Positions 1 through 7,178 are shown, numbered from the stretch's first letter. The stretch: 9,797 nucleotides of DNA from a bacterium (GCA_030649445.1 JAUSKR010000009.1:1-9797); one strand, 5' to 3'. Made by a program: numbers and translations. Notes: generated from the sequence alone by a model not told the origin.

Positions 1-861
1 AAGGATGAGCCGGAATACCGGGCGGCCAAGAAAAATATTGTGTTGTGGCAGGGAAGTGAAGATTTTGCCGTTCTAAATCACAAGTCTACTTTTAGCCCGG
101 CAACGATAAAATCACTACGCAGCCAGATCAAATATTTTTCAAGCGAGAATTCATTGGTTGATTGCGCTATTATTGATGATAATGGCGAAAGCAGAGTGAT
201 TCTTGATCCGCAAAATCGCAATATCGAGATCTGCAAAATTAGTGACCTTCTTATTGTCGGCCGCCATAATTTAGAAAACGTGGCGGCAGCAGCAATTGTT
301 GCCGATATTATGAAAGTGCCGGTTGAGATAATTCGTGAAGCAGTTAAGCGATTCGTCGGTCTGCCACACCGGCTCGAATTAGTCAGAGAAATAAATAAAG
401 TTAAATATATCAATGATTCCTTTGCGACCAGTCCGGACCCGACGATGGCGGCAATTAATTCATTTGATAATGCTAAAGTTTTGATACTGGGCGGCAGTTC
501 GAAGGGAGCTGATTTTACAGAGTTGGCTGAGATGATCGCCGGAACTAATGTTGAATCTATTGTTTTGATTGGCGTCGAAGGGCCAAAGATTAGAAAGGTG
601 TTAAAATCAGCCGATTATGATGGCCGGCTCGTTTCTGGCGGTGATTCAATTGAGAAAATTGTCGGCAAAGCCTCAGTCGAGGCAGACCGAGGTGACGTCG
701 TCCTTTTCTCGCCGGCCTGTGCCAGTTTTGATATGTTTAAAAATTATAAGGTACGCGGGGATAAATTTAGGGAGGCAGTTCTTAAATTAAATCCGAATGT
801 CGAAATCCGAAATCCGAAACAAATTAAAAATTTAAAAAATTCCAAATTCAAAACTTTTTGA
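1..861 (+). CDS. murD: UDP-N-acetylmuramoyl-L-alanine--D-glutamate ligase (MurD), 5'-truncated by window
   Basis: Adds D-glutamate to UDP-MurNAc-L-Ala in the cytoplasm, using ATP. The frame is open from base 1, giving 286 residues, so roughly the first 160 (UDP-binding domain and ATP P-loop) lie outside the window. Counting from the first codon, visible Mur-ligase features are YRAAK at 6-10, whose Lys matches the carbamylated lysine of the family; GRHN at 87-90; PHRLE at 122-126; NDSFATSPDPT at 138-148 (many MurDs have DSKAT, so Phe replaces Lys); GGSSKG at 164-169; and the MurD C-terminal signature SPACASFDMFKNY starting at 237. That signature separates MurD from other Mur ligases. The last 20 or so residues, rich in Lys and Asn, look unlike MurD and are encoded by the inverted repeat that starts near 791. 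The stop is TGA at 859. First gene of the visible cluster, upstream of ftsW. Confidence 0.95.
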   Translation, partial: KDEPEYRAAKKNIVLWQGSEDFAVLNHKSTFSPATIKSLRSQIKYFSSENSLVDCAIIDDNGESRVILDPQNRNIEICKISDLLIVGRHNLENVAAAAIVADIMKVPVEIIREAVKRFVGLPHRLELVREINKVKYINDSFATSPDPTMAAINSFDNAKVLILGGSSKGADFTELAEMIAGTNVESIVLIGVEGPKIRKVLKSADYDGRLVSGGDSIEKIVGKASVEADRGDVVLFSPACASFDMFKNYKVRGDKFREAVLKLNPNVEIRNPKQIKNLKNSKFKTF

Positions 862-911
862 ACATTTGTATTTTGAAAATTAGATATTGTTTCGTGCTTC
901 GATATTCGAAT
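791..911. repeat. AT-rich imperfect inverted repeat spanning the murD 3' end and the murD-ftsW gap
   Basis: Arms at 791-812 and 890-911 are inverted complements at 17 of 22 positions by hand alignment, separated by about 77 bases of A/T-rich sequence. The left arm has tandem CGAAATC units and the right arm TTCG units. The element starts inside murD, supplies its last codons and stop, and ends 14 bases before the ftsW ATG. No T-run follows the right arm, so it is not a standard terminator. From memory, similar AT-rich palindromes translated as Ile-Arg-Asn-Pro-Lys-type tails are scattered through candidate-phylum genomes. I could not check this. Confidence 0.6.
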
Positions 912-925
912 TTCGAATTTTAATT

Positions 926-2038
926 ATGAGTAATTACCGCCGACAACACATAGATTACTGGCTAGCTCTGGCAATTTTTGGCCTGATCGTTTTTGGTTTA
1001 ATTATGATTTATTCGGTGTCGAAGTATTATTCACTCGAGCTGACAAACGGTGCGACGGACAAATATTTTCTTAAAAAACAATTGGTGACAGTAACAATCG
1101 GGCTGTTCGCCTGGATTGTTGTTCAGGCCATAGATTACCGTTTTTGGCAAAAGCACACAAAAGAAATGTTTTTTATCACTTTTGGTCTGTTGCTCCTGCC
1201 GATCATTTTAAGCCCCCTTGGCATAACATCGGCTGGCCGCTGGGTCATCATCGGCGGATTCAATTTTCAGCCGGCAGAGCTGGCAAAACTGACTTTTATT
1301 TTCTATTTGGCCGGCTTATTTTCGGAAAAGGGCATTAATTTGAAAGAAATATCCAAACTATTTTGGCCATTTATCTCGGTGGTGGGGATAATCGCTCTGA
1401 TGATGATGATCCAGAAGGATCTTGGGACACTTTCAATTTTCGTCATAATATCAGCCAGTTTATTTATTGCGGCCGGAGCACCTGTCGGCCAGATTTTTAG
1501 TGGCATCGGTATCAGCGGAGTGCTGCTCTGGCTGGCGGTCAAACTTGAGCCGTACCGGATGCAACGTTTAGTCACTTTTTTAAATCCCGGTTCAGATTCG
1601 CTTTCTTCGGGGTACCACATTCAAAATGCCCTCATTGCGATTGGTTCCGGCGGATTGTTTGGCCTTGGGTTTGGCCAAAGCAAACAAAAATATCTCTACT
1701 TGCCAGAGGCGCATACAGATTCTATATTTGCTATAATTTGTGAAGAGCTGGGTACGCTCAGAGCTGCCCTCATTGTTCTTGTTTTCGTTTTCATTGCCCT
1801 GCGAGGTTTCAAAATTGCCAAGTCGGCGCCAGATAATTTTGCCCGGCTGGTGGCGATCGGGGTGACTGTCTGGATTTTTGCCCAGATGTCGATCAACATT
1901 GCGGCGATGCTAGCTTTGCTTCCTTTGACAGGCATTCCGCTACCATTTATTAGTTATGGTGGAACCTCCCTAATTGTTTTACTCGCAGCGATCGGAGTTC
2001 TGACAAATATTTCAAAACATAGAATTAATGGCTCGTAA
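926..2038 (+). CDS. ftsW: FtsW, SEDS-family septal peptidoglycan glycosyltransferase
   Basis: Integral membrane protein that polymerises lipid II into septal glycan with a partner class B penicillin-binding protein. The 370-residue product is almost entirely hydrophobic helices (about ten by eye), as in the SEDS family. Markers are AGRWVIIGGFNFQPAELAK at 103-121, GSGGLFGLGFGQS at 240-252, PEAHTDSIFA at 260-269 (D265 aligns with the Asp needed for glycosyltransferase activity in SEDS proteins), and the closing PLPFISYGGTSL at 338-349. RodA is the close relative, but the position between murD and murG favours FtsW. I chose ATG 926; a TTG at 887 would add 13 residues encoded entirely by the upstream repeat, which have no resemblance to FtsW. 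There is no clear Shine-Dalgarno sequence because the repeat occupies that space. Confidence 0.93.
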   Translation: MSNYRRQHIDYWLALAIFGLIVFGLIMIYSVSKYYSLELTNGATDKYFLKKQLVTVTIGLFAWIVVQAIDYRFWQKHTKEMFFITFGLLLLPIILSPLGITSAGRWVIIGGFNFQPAELAKLTFIFYLAGLFSEKGINLKEISKLFWPFISVVGIIALMMMIQKDLGTLSIFVIISASLFIAAGAPVGQIFSGIGISGVLLWLAVKLEPYRMQRLVTFLNPGSDSLSSGYHIQNALIAIGSGGLFGLGFGQSKQKYLYLPEAHTDSIFAIICEELGTLRAALIVLVFVFIALRGFKIAKSAPDNFARLVAIGVTVWIFAQMSINIAAMLALLPLTGIPLPFISYGGTSLIVLLAAIGVLTNISKHRINGS

Positions 2039-2048
2039 AACGGCCGAC

Positions 2049-2117
2049 GGTAACGAGACCCGTTTCGGTAACGTCTGACGTGCAACGTAACCGAACAACG
2101 ATACGGGCGTCGTAACC
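2049..2117. repeat. GC-rich long imperfect hairpin between ftsW and murG
   Basis: The inner stem pairs 2064-2074 with 2085-2095 (10 of 11 positions) around a 10-base loop. The outer stem pairs 2049-2063 with 2103-2117 (12 of 15). A 7-base bulge at 2096-2102 separates the two on the right side only. The stretch 2041-2120 is about 57% GC by hand count, clearly above its neighbours. No T-run follows, so a rho-independent terminator is unlikely. It fills nearly the whole 95-base gap between the ftsW stop and the murG ATG. It could be an mRNA-stabilising or processing structure, or a REP-like inserted element. Confidence 0.65.
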
Positions 2118-2133
2118 CTTAAACGAATGACGA

Positions 2134-3273
2134 ATGAAAAAAAACTCACAGAATAAAATTCTATTAGTTGGTGGGGGAACAGGCGGCCATGTCGTACCGG
2201 TTTATAATATTTACCAATTTTTGAAGAAAGCTGACCCAAAATTGAAAGTATATATTGTCGGTAGTGGATCGGCAATTGAAAAACAATTTTTTGCCGACTC
2301 CCCTAACTATTTTATTCTGAAAACCGGCAAGTTTCAGCGCTATCTGATTGTCGAAAATATCTGGCAACTGGCTCTCTTTATCTATGGCCTTGTTCAAGCG
2401 CTCATATTACTGGCAAAAATCCGGCCCAAAATAATTTTTGCCAAGGGTGGCTTTGTCTCGCTTCCGATCATTTTTTGGGCTAGAATTCTGCGGATTCCCT
2501 ATTTCGTTCATGAATCAGACGCAGTTATGGGCCGGGCAAATAAATTCGCTGCCTCAGGTGCCAAAAAAGTTTTTACTGGTTTTCCGGCTGAAAATTACAA
2601 ATCAATTGAAAAGAAAAAACTGGAATTTGTTGGCCAAATTATTGATGGTGAAGTAGAAGAACCGAAATCAATCAAGTTCGATTTTGGTTTTGCAAATCAC
2701 AATCCGGTTATTTTTATTACCGGTGGCAGTTTGGGTGCGTTAAACATCAACAGAAACATATTCCTGGCTTTACCTGAACTCTTGCCTAAATATAATCTGG
2801 TCCACCAAACCGGAGCAAAAGGGTTTCCTGAAGCTATTGAAGTCCGAGCCAAACTGCTGGAAAGTATGAAAAGATCATATTTTATTGCCGACTTCTTGCC
2901 AGCGATAGATTCTGATGATAAAAAATCAGCGGCAATACAAAAGGCCGATTTGATCGTGGCGAGAGCCGGAGCGACGACGATAGCTGAAATTGCCTTAGCG
3001 GGAAAACCAATGATTTTGATCCCCTATCCGTACGCTTCAGGTGATCATCAAGCCAGAAATGCCGAGATCTTGAAGCGGAAGAAAGCTTGTGACATAATTA
3101 CTGACCGAGAGCTAAATCCAGATCTTTTGGTCAGGACAATGAATAAATTATTTGAAGATAAAAGTAATATGAAAGAAATGGCAAAGTCAGCCAAGAATTT
3201 TTTCCCAGAAAATGCGCTTAAGGTGATAGGCGAGGAAATTATTAATTTCCTTCTTGAAAAGAGAAATCAATGA
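2134..3273 (+). CDS. murG: UDP-N-acetylglucosamine--undecaprenyl-PP-MurNAc-pentapeptide GlcNAc transferase (MurG)
   Basis: Transfers GlcNAc from UDP-GlcNAc to lipid I, making lipid II on the inner face of the membrane. It is a GT-B fold enzyme of 379 residues, slightly longer than the usual 350-360. The N-terminal domain has the glycine-rich GGTGGH at 14-19, AKGGFVS at 103-109, and HESDAVMGRANK at 126-137 (family form HEQNAxxGxANR). The C-terminal UDP-GlcNAc domain has GGSLGA at 197-202, RAGATTIAE at 277-285, whose Glu aligns with the sugar-nucleotide ribose ligand, and GDHQARNA at 303-310. A basic, hydrophobic stretch around 68-95 is consistent with membrane association. No Shine-Dalgarno sequence precedes the ATG; the hairpin at 2049-2117 lies just upstream. 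The stop codon overlaps the next start as ATGA. Confidence 0.95.
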   Translation: MKKNSQNKILLVGGGTGGHVVPVYNIYQFLKKADPKLKVYIVGSGSAIEKQFFADSPNYFILKTGKFQRYLIVENIWQLALFIYGLVQALILLAKIRPKIIFAKGGFVSLPIIFWARILRIPYFVHESDAVMGRANKFAASGAKKVFTGFPAENYKSIEKKKLEFVGQIIDGEVEEPKSIKFDFGFANHNPVIFITGGSLGALNINRNIFLALPELLPKYNLVHQTGAKGFPEAIEVRAKLLESMKRSYFIADFLPAIDSDDKKSAAIQKADLIVARAGATTIAEIALAGKPMILIPYPYASGDHQARNAEILKRKKACDIITDRELNPDLLVRTMNKLFEDKSNMKEMAKSAKNFFPENALKVIGEEIINFLLEKRNQ

Positions 3274-3998
3274 ACGCAGAGTCTTACAACAAAAAAATTA
3301 TAAAAATAATTAGTATACTTCTAGCCGTCGCCTTTGTAGCGGGAATTGTTATTCCCAGCTTTCAAGAAACGAGTAATTTTAATTGGGCATTAGATATCTT
3401 TATCATAGTTGTTGTCATTGGCGGATATTTTATCTCTGGAATAATCATGGCTCGCATCAAAGCCGAGATTGGCGAGGCAGATGCGGCTCTTCTTGAAAAT
3501 GGCTTTGTTTTGAACAACGAAACTACTAATTTAAATAGCCCTCTGATAAAATACGAGAAACAAAAAAACTATATAAAGGCAATTAATAAGAAATATGTTA
3601 CAGTGTCGGTACTCACAGTGTTTCCAGTCCGTCATAGCCCCGGTATCCAAGCACTATATTTTAAGTTAAATCAACCCAGCAGTTTTGGCAAAGTTATAAT
3701 TACAAAACCAAACGCTGCTATCTCGACCTATATCAATGCAACTTGGATGGCTGGTCTTTCGAAAGTAGAATTTGAAACAGATATTTCTCGTAGGCTTGTT
3801 TTGGCGGAAAAAAATTCTCAAGAGTTGTGGCAATTTTTTGATCCATCATTTTTACTAAAGCTCGAACAAATGCCCACACAGACTGATTTACTTGCCGACG
3901 ATTCCGGAATCGGCTTGCTCTTATGGGATTATCGGGAGAAGTTTGTAATAGCAGTTCAGCCACTTTTAGATGCTCTGACGGCAAAAAAACCAATTTAA
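3270..3998 (+). CDS. Unrecognised membrane protein with two N-terminal transmembrane helices, coupled to murG
   Basis: The 242-residue product has two hydrophobic segments, about 9-29 and 38-60, followed by a soluble region of about 180 residues starting with basic and acidic residues, probably cytoplasmic. The soluble part alternates strand-like segments (VTVSVLTVFPV, KVIITK, GIGLLLWDY, KFVIAVQ) with a helical stretch around 182-200. The outline of two helices followed by a domain with a central FETDI segment and an aligned C-terminal strand pair recalls the DUF3137 group, but this is a weak impression. It has no enzyme motif I can name. Its ATG overlaps the murG stop by 4 bases (ATGA), so it is probably translated by coupling and belongs to the same transcript. 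The murC ATG follows 41 bases downstream. A role in cell-wall synthesis or division is inferred only from position. Confidence 0.85.
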   Translation: MNAESYNKKIIKIISILLAVAFVAGIVIPSFQETSNFNWALDIFIIVVVIGGYFISGIIMARIKAEIGEADAALLENGFVLNNETTNLNSPLIKYEKQKNYIKAINKKYVTVSVLTVFPVRHSPGIQALYFKLNQPSSFGKVIITKPNAAISTYINATWMAGLSKVEFETDISRRLVLAEKNSQELWQFFDPSFLLKLEQMPTQTDLLADDSGIGLLLWDYREKFVIAVQPLLDALTAKKPI

Positions 3999-4039
3999 TA
4001 TAAAAGTTAACATACGCAAGTCAATAAAACGAGGTTAGC

Positions 4040-5359
4040 ATGAAATACCATTTAATCGGCGAGATGGGCGTATCAATGCGCGGGCTGAAAAAATATCTGC
4101 AATTTTTAGGCAATGAAGTGACCGGTTCGGATTTGAAAACTGATGGTCACAAGTCGGAGAACATTACGCCAGATATTGATCTAGTTGTCAGAACCTCGGC
4201 CGTCAGCCCGGGTTCGCCCGGCTGGGTCGAAGTTGAAGCGGCAATGAAACTGGGGATTAAAGTTGTGAAACGGTCGGAGTTAATTGGCGAACTGACGAAA
4301 GCTAAAAAGCTGATTGCTATTTCCGGCATGCATGGCAAGACGACGGTGACGGCGATGGCCGGTCTGGTTTTGGTTGCGGCTGGATTGGACCCGACGGTTT
4401 TGATCGGAGAGGAAGTTAAGGATTTTGATAATGATGTTATCCGCCTCGGAAAATCTGACTGGTTCGTCTTTGAGGCCTGCGAGTATGATAGGAGTTTTCT
4501 CGATTTTTATCCGAAAATTTTGATTTTGACAAATATCGAAGCGGAACATTTGGATACTTATCCAGGCGGCTTGCCGGAGATTAAAGATGCTTTTGTCAAA
4601 TATATAAATCACGTTCCAGACGATGGCGTGATTATCGCGTGTCACGACGACGCTAATGTTCTCGAAGTTTTATCAAAAATCCAGACTAAAGCTGAGATTA
4701 TTTTTTACGGTTTAACGGCGCCAAAATTTAACCATCTTAATTTTGATCTGGCGATACCGGGTAAGCACAATGAGTTAAACGCTCTGTCTGTAATTGCACT
4801 AGCTGATAATCTTCATATAAAGTATGAAGATGTTGTGGCAACATTGACGAAATTTATTGGCGCACATCGTCGTTTTGAACTTAAAGGAAAGTTCAATGGC
4901 GCGGACTTGATCGATGACTACGGCCATCATCCGACCGAAATCAAGATGACAATCGCCGCTCTGGCTGAGCGCTATCCGGACAAAAAGAAAATCATTGTTT
5001 TCTGGCCGCATCAGTACAAGAGGATCAAGCCGCTTCTGGCTGAATTTGGGCAAGCTTTTGGTGGAGCTGACGAAGTTATCATCAAACCGATTTATTTCGT
5101 CCCTGGCCGCGATGAAAAACTCGACATCTCGTCGGAAGATTTAGTTTCTCTAATTAATAGGTCGAAAAATATTGCCAAATTTGTGGAAACTGACGAGGAA
5201 ATTGTGTCATATTTGAAAAAGGAATTGAACCAAACCACGGTTTTACTGACGATCGGCATTCCGCCGGTTTATAAAATTGCCGACCAATTATTGCTCCGAC
5301 GATCCGACAGTCGGCGGATGTCGGAGCTCCGACCGAGAGCGTCGGAGGAGTCAAAATGA
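4040..5359 (+). CDS. murC: UDP-N-acetylmuramate--L-alanine ligase (MurC)
   Basis: Adds L-alanine to UDP-MurNAc, the first step of stem-peptide assembly, using ATP in the cytoplasm. The 439-residue product shows all three Mur-ligase domains. The Rossmann UDP-binding domain has HLIGEMGVSMRGL at 4-16 and GSD at 29-31. The ATPase domain has the P-loop SGMHGKTT at 95-102, TNIEAEHLDTY at 164-174 and GKHNELNA at 241-248. The C-terminal domain has FIGAHRRFE at 272-280, DDYGHHPTEI at 292-301 and FWPHQYKR at 321-328. HRRFE and DDYGHHPTE are MurC hallmarks. The usual GIGGxGMSG nucleotide loop reads GEMGVSMRG, so two glycines are replaced. The C terminus from about residue 419 is Arg/Ser/Glu-rich and encoded by tandem palindromes. 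A GAGG sequence at 4031-4034, 5 bases before the ATG, supports the start. The stop overlaps murB as ATGA. Confidence 0.95.
   Translation: MKYHLIGEMGVSMRGLKKYLQFLGNEVTGSDLKTDGHKSENITPDIDLVVRTSAVSPGSPGWVEVEAAMKLGIKVVKRSELIGELTKAKKLIAISGMHGKTTVTAMAGLVLVAAGLDPTVLIGEEVKDFDNDVIRLGKSDWFVFEACEYDRSFLDFYPKILILTNIEAEHLDTYPGGLPEIKDAFVKYINHVPDDGVIIACHDDANVLEVLSKIQTKAEIIFYGLTAPKFNHLNFDLAIPGKHNELNALSVIALADNLHIKYEDVVATLTKFIGAHRRFELKGKFNGADLIDDYGHHPTEIKMTIAALAERYPDKKKIIVFWPHQYKRIKPLLAEFGQAFGGADEVIIKPIYFVPGRDEKLDISSEDLVSLINRSKNIAKFVETDEEIVSYLKKELNQTTVLLTIGIPPVYKIADQLLLRRSDSRRMSELRPRASEESK
5293..5347. repeat. Back-to-back GC-rich palindromes at the murC-murB junction
   Basis: Two hairpins share base 5327. Hairpin A pairs GCTCCGAC at 5293-5300 with GTCGGAGC at 5320-5327 (8 of 8), with further inner pairing of ATCCG to CGGAT across one bulged base. 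Hairpin B pairs CTCCGAC at 5327-5333 with GTCGGAG at 5341-5347 (7 of 7) around a 7-base loop. The hexamer GTCGGA or its complement TCCGAC recurs five times in the block. It is translated as the last 20 or so residues of MurC, and its right edge overlaps the murB ribosome binding site. Confidence 0.75.
5344..5350 (+). promoter_or_regulatory. murB ribosome binding site, partly inside a hairpin
   Basis: GGAGGAG lies 5 bases before the murB ATG and is the strongest Shine-Dalgarno match in the cluster. Its first four bases (5344-5347) form the 3' end of hairpin B, so the folded RNA would hide part of it. Ribosomes finishing murC pass through the hairpin and would open it, which fits translational coupling through the ATGA overlap. 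The site decides the murB start. Confidence 0.75.
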
Positions 5360-6300
5360 ACGATGAAATCGAGAGTGAACTGAGGAAAATTTTAGGTGAG
5401 GAGTTGAAACAAAATGTCGTTTTACGCGATTATGTTTCGATGAAAGTCGGCGGTGTGGCTGATTTTTTCTATACAGCAAAAGATATCGGTAATTTAACCC
5501 TAGCTGTCTCAGCGGCAATTAAGCTGGGTATTCCTTATTTTATTCTTGGCGGTGGTTACAACACTATTCCTTCAGATCTTGGCTACCCTGGACTGGTGAT
5601 TCGAAACGAGAGTTCAAATATTGCTTTTAGCCCTGATTTTTCGCTCGCCATTGCTGATTCCGGGGTTAATCTTGGCTGTTTGATCAATCAAGCGGCCAGC
5701 CATGATTTAGGCGGACTGGAATTTCTGTTTAGCGTCCCTAGTACTGTTGGCGGGGCGATTTACGGCAATGCCGGTGCTTTCAAATATGCGATTGGCGATT
5801 TTGTCAAGTCTGTCACTCTGTTGATGCCCAGAGATGACACGGCAGTTATCATCAAACATAGCCCAAAATGGCTGAACTTTTCATACCGGTCATCGGCTTT
5901 AAAAACTGATTTTAAAGATGATAAATACAAACCTGTTATCCTGACGGCGACGCTACAACTGGTTCAGCGGCGCAAAGATGAAATTTTACGGATGATGCAG
6001 GAAAATTTAGAGACAAAGAAAAAGTTTCAACCCTTAGGTCAGAAATCGGCTGGTAGTTTTTTCAAAAACATTGACTCTACCCCTGAGAAATCAGCCGGTT
6101 ACTTACTTGACAAGTCTGGCGCCAAAAAATTAAGGGTTGGCGGGGCGGCATTTTCCAAGCATCATGCCAATTTTTTGATCAATCACAGAAACGCCACAGC
6201 AACTGATGTTTATAACTTGGCTGAAAAAGCCAAAAAATTAGTCAAAGAAAAATATGGTTTAGACTTAAAAGAGGAAGTAGAGTATATCGGAAAATGGTAA
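5356..6300 (+). CDS. murB: UDP-N-acetylenolpyruvoylglucosamine reductase (MurB)
   Basis: FAD enzyme that uses NADPH to reduce UDP-GlcNAc-enolpyruvate to UDP-MurNAc, the substrate of MurC. The product is 314 residues, typical for the shorter MurB type. The FAD-binding half has SMKVGGVADF at 28-37 and GGGYNTIPSD at 65-74 (family GGGSNxLxSD, with Tyr for Ser). It continues with GLEFLFSVPSTVGGAIYG at 120-137, then NAGAF. Active-site candidates are the YR pair at 177-178, the Ser in SAGSFFKN at 231-238 (S234, proton donor position), and the Glu in LKEEVEYIG near 306-307. GYLLDKSGAKKLRVGGAAFS at 248-267 and HHANFLIN at 269-276 match the C-terminal domain. It overlaps murC by 4 bases and ftsQ by 7, so it is tightly coupled in the operon. 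Confidence 0.95.
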   Translation: MNDEIESELRKILGEELKQNVVLRDYVSMKVGGVADFFYTAKDIGNLTLAVSAAIKLGIPYFILGGGYNTIPSDLGYPGLVIRNESSNIAFSPDFSLAIADSGVNLGCLINQAASHDLGGLEFLFSVPSTVGGAIYGNAGAFKYAIGDFVKSVTLLMPRDDTAVIIKHSPKWLNFSYRSSALKTDFKDDKYKPVILTATLQLVQRRKDEILRMMQENLETKKKFQPLGQKSAGSFFKNIDSTPEKSAGYLLDKSGAKKLRVGGAAFSKHHANFLINHRNATATDVYNLAEKAKKLVKEKYGLDLKEEVEYIGKW

Positions 6301-7097
6301 AAGAATATTACAAGAAATCATTTCCCTCGACGAAGCGGAAATACCGCTCTCCGGCGATTTATAATCCGACCGGCCGGAGCGAAAAAAAGAAAATTAAGGC
6401 CTCGCCGTTTTTGATTAGGTTGGCCTTTTTCGCAGTTTTTCTTTTTGGTGTGATCTATTATTTGTTCTTCTCGTCTCAATTCCAAATCACAGAAGTTATT
6501 GTCGAAGGCAATTCCTTGGTGAGCAAGGAAGACATTATTAATGTTTTGCCGCAACAGCAAAATATTTTTCTTTTCAAGATAAATCAGGACAGAGAGATAA
6601 TTTTGTCAAAATTTCCCGAGATTAGCCAAGTTGAAATTTACCGTGGCATTCCTGATGCGATCAAAATTGTCGTTCTGGAGCGGGAGAACAAAATAGTTTG
6701 GCAGACAAATAATGAAATGTATTTTGTCAGTACGGAAGGCGATACTACCCGGAAAATTTCCCAAAGCGAAGCCGGAAATTTACCAGTTGTATCAGACACC
6801 AAGAACCTAGCCGTCAAGCCGGGAAGCCGGTTGGTCTCGCCAAATTTTGTTGCTTTTATTACCAATATTTATTCAGCTTTTCAGAGTGAAGACAACATCA
6901 AGCCAGTTAATTTCGAAGTGACTGAGACAACCTTCAATGTCAATTTGAAAACCGATGCTGGTTTCTATATTAAATTAAATTCGCTCCGCAGCAGCCAAAA
7001 ACAGCTCAGCGACCTGAAATTAATTTTGGCAGAACACCGCCCGGACATTCACGAATATGTCGATCTCCGGATCGACGGCTGGGCTTACTATAAATAG
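6294..7097 (+). CDS. ftsQ: FtsQ/DivIB divisome protein with POTRA domain
   Basis: Bitopic membrane protein that recruits and regulates the septal synthase complex (FtsB/FtsL, FtsW/FtsI). The 267-residue product has a basic cytoplasmic tail (1-36), one transmembrane helix (about 38-60), then an extracytoplasmic POTRA domain at about 63-131: FQITEVIVEGNSLVSKEDI opens it and FPEISQVEIYRGIPDAIKI closes it. A beta-rich FtsQ C-terminal domain follows to DLRIDGWAYYK at the end, a typical FtsQ/DivIB ending. The start overlaps the murB stop by 7 bases, and there is no strong Shine-Dalgarno sequence, so coupling is likely. It is the last cell-wall gene in the cluster: no ddl precedes it and no ftsA or ftsZ follows, unlike the common dcw order. 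Confidence 0.9.
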   Translation: MVKEYYKKSFPSTKRKYRSPAIYNPTGRSEKKKIKASPFLIRLAFFAVFLFGVIYYLFFSSQFQITEVIVEGNSLVSKEDIINVLPQQQNIFLFKINQDREIILSKFPEISQVEIYRGIPDAIKIVVLERENKIVWQTNNEMYFVSTEGDTTRKISQSEAGNLPVVSDTKNLAVKPGSRLVSPNFVAFITNIYSAFQSEDNIKPVNFEVTETTFNVNLKTDAGFYIKLNSLRSSQKQLSDLKLILAEHRPDIHEYVDLRIDGWAYYK

Positions 7098-7121
7098 AAA
7101 ATATAAAAAAGCGGATAGTAT

Positions 7122-7178
7122 AAAAAAGGGGCGGGTGATGGAGATGGGTCGGAATTTACCCGCCAGTTACCATCACCC
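7122..7178 (-). terminator. Rho-independent terminator of the 94-residue gene, at the convergent end of ftsQ
   Basis: GGGTGATGG at 7133-7141 pairs perfectly with CCATCACCC at 7170-7178. A smaller inner stem, 7146-7149 with 7158-7161, lies inside the loop. Read on the - strand, the stem is followed after five bases (GCCCC) by six T (7127-7122). It lies 11 bases past the stop of the - strand gene and 35 bases past the ftsQ stop, so it may also end the cell-wall transcript from the other side, although the + strand lacks a close T-run. A second small hairpin at 7180-7197 (GGGCGTG, TTTT loop, CATGCCC) lies next to it. Confidence 0.65.

Noticed and set aside
791..860. Tandem CGAAATC units as the start of a CRISPR array or iteron block
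   Set aside because: Only a few degenerate copies occur, with no regular spacers; the pattern is better explained as one arm of an inverted repeat.
887..925. TTG start for ftsW giving 13 extra residues
   Set aside because: The extra residues are translated from the inverted repeat and do not match FtsW; ATG 926 starts a normal FtsW N terminus.
2049..2117. Rho-independent terminator after ftsW
   Set aside because: The hairpin is not followed by a T-run on either strand, and murG must be expressed downstream.
2012..2275. 87-codon - strand frame across the ftsW-murG gap
   Set aside because: It overlaps the murG start and conserved GGTGGH codons, has no ribosome binding site, and its protein looks arbitrary.
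4280..4645. 121-codon - strand frame inside murC
   Set aside because: It lies wholly opposite the conserved murC ATPase domain and shows no domain or initiation signal.
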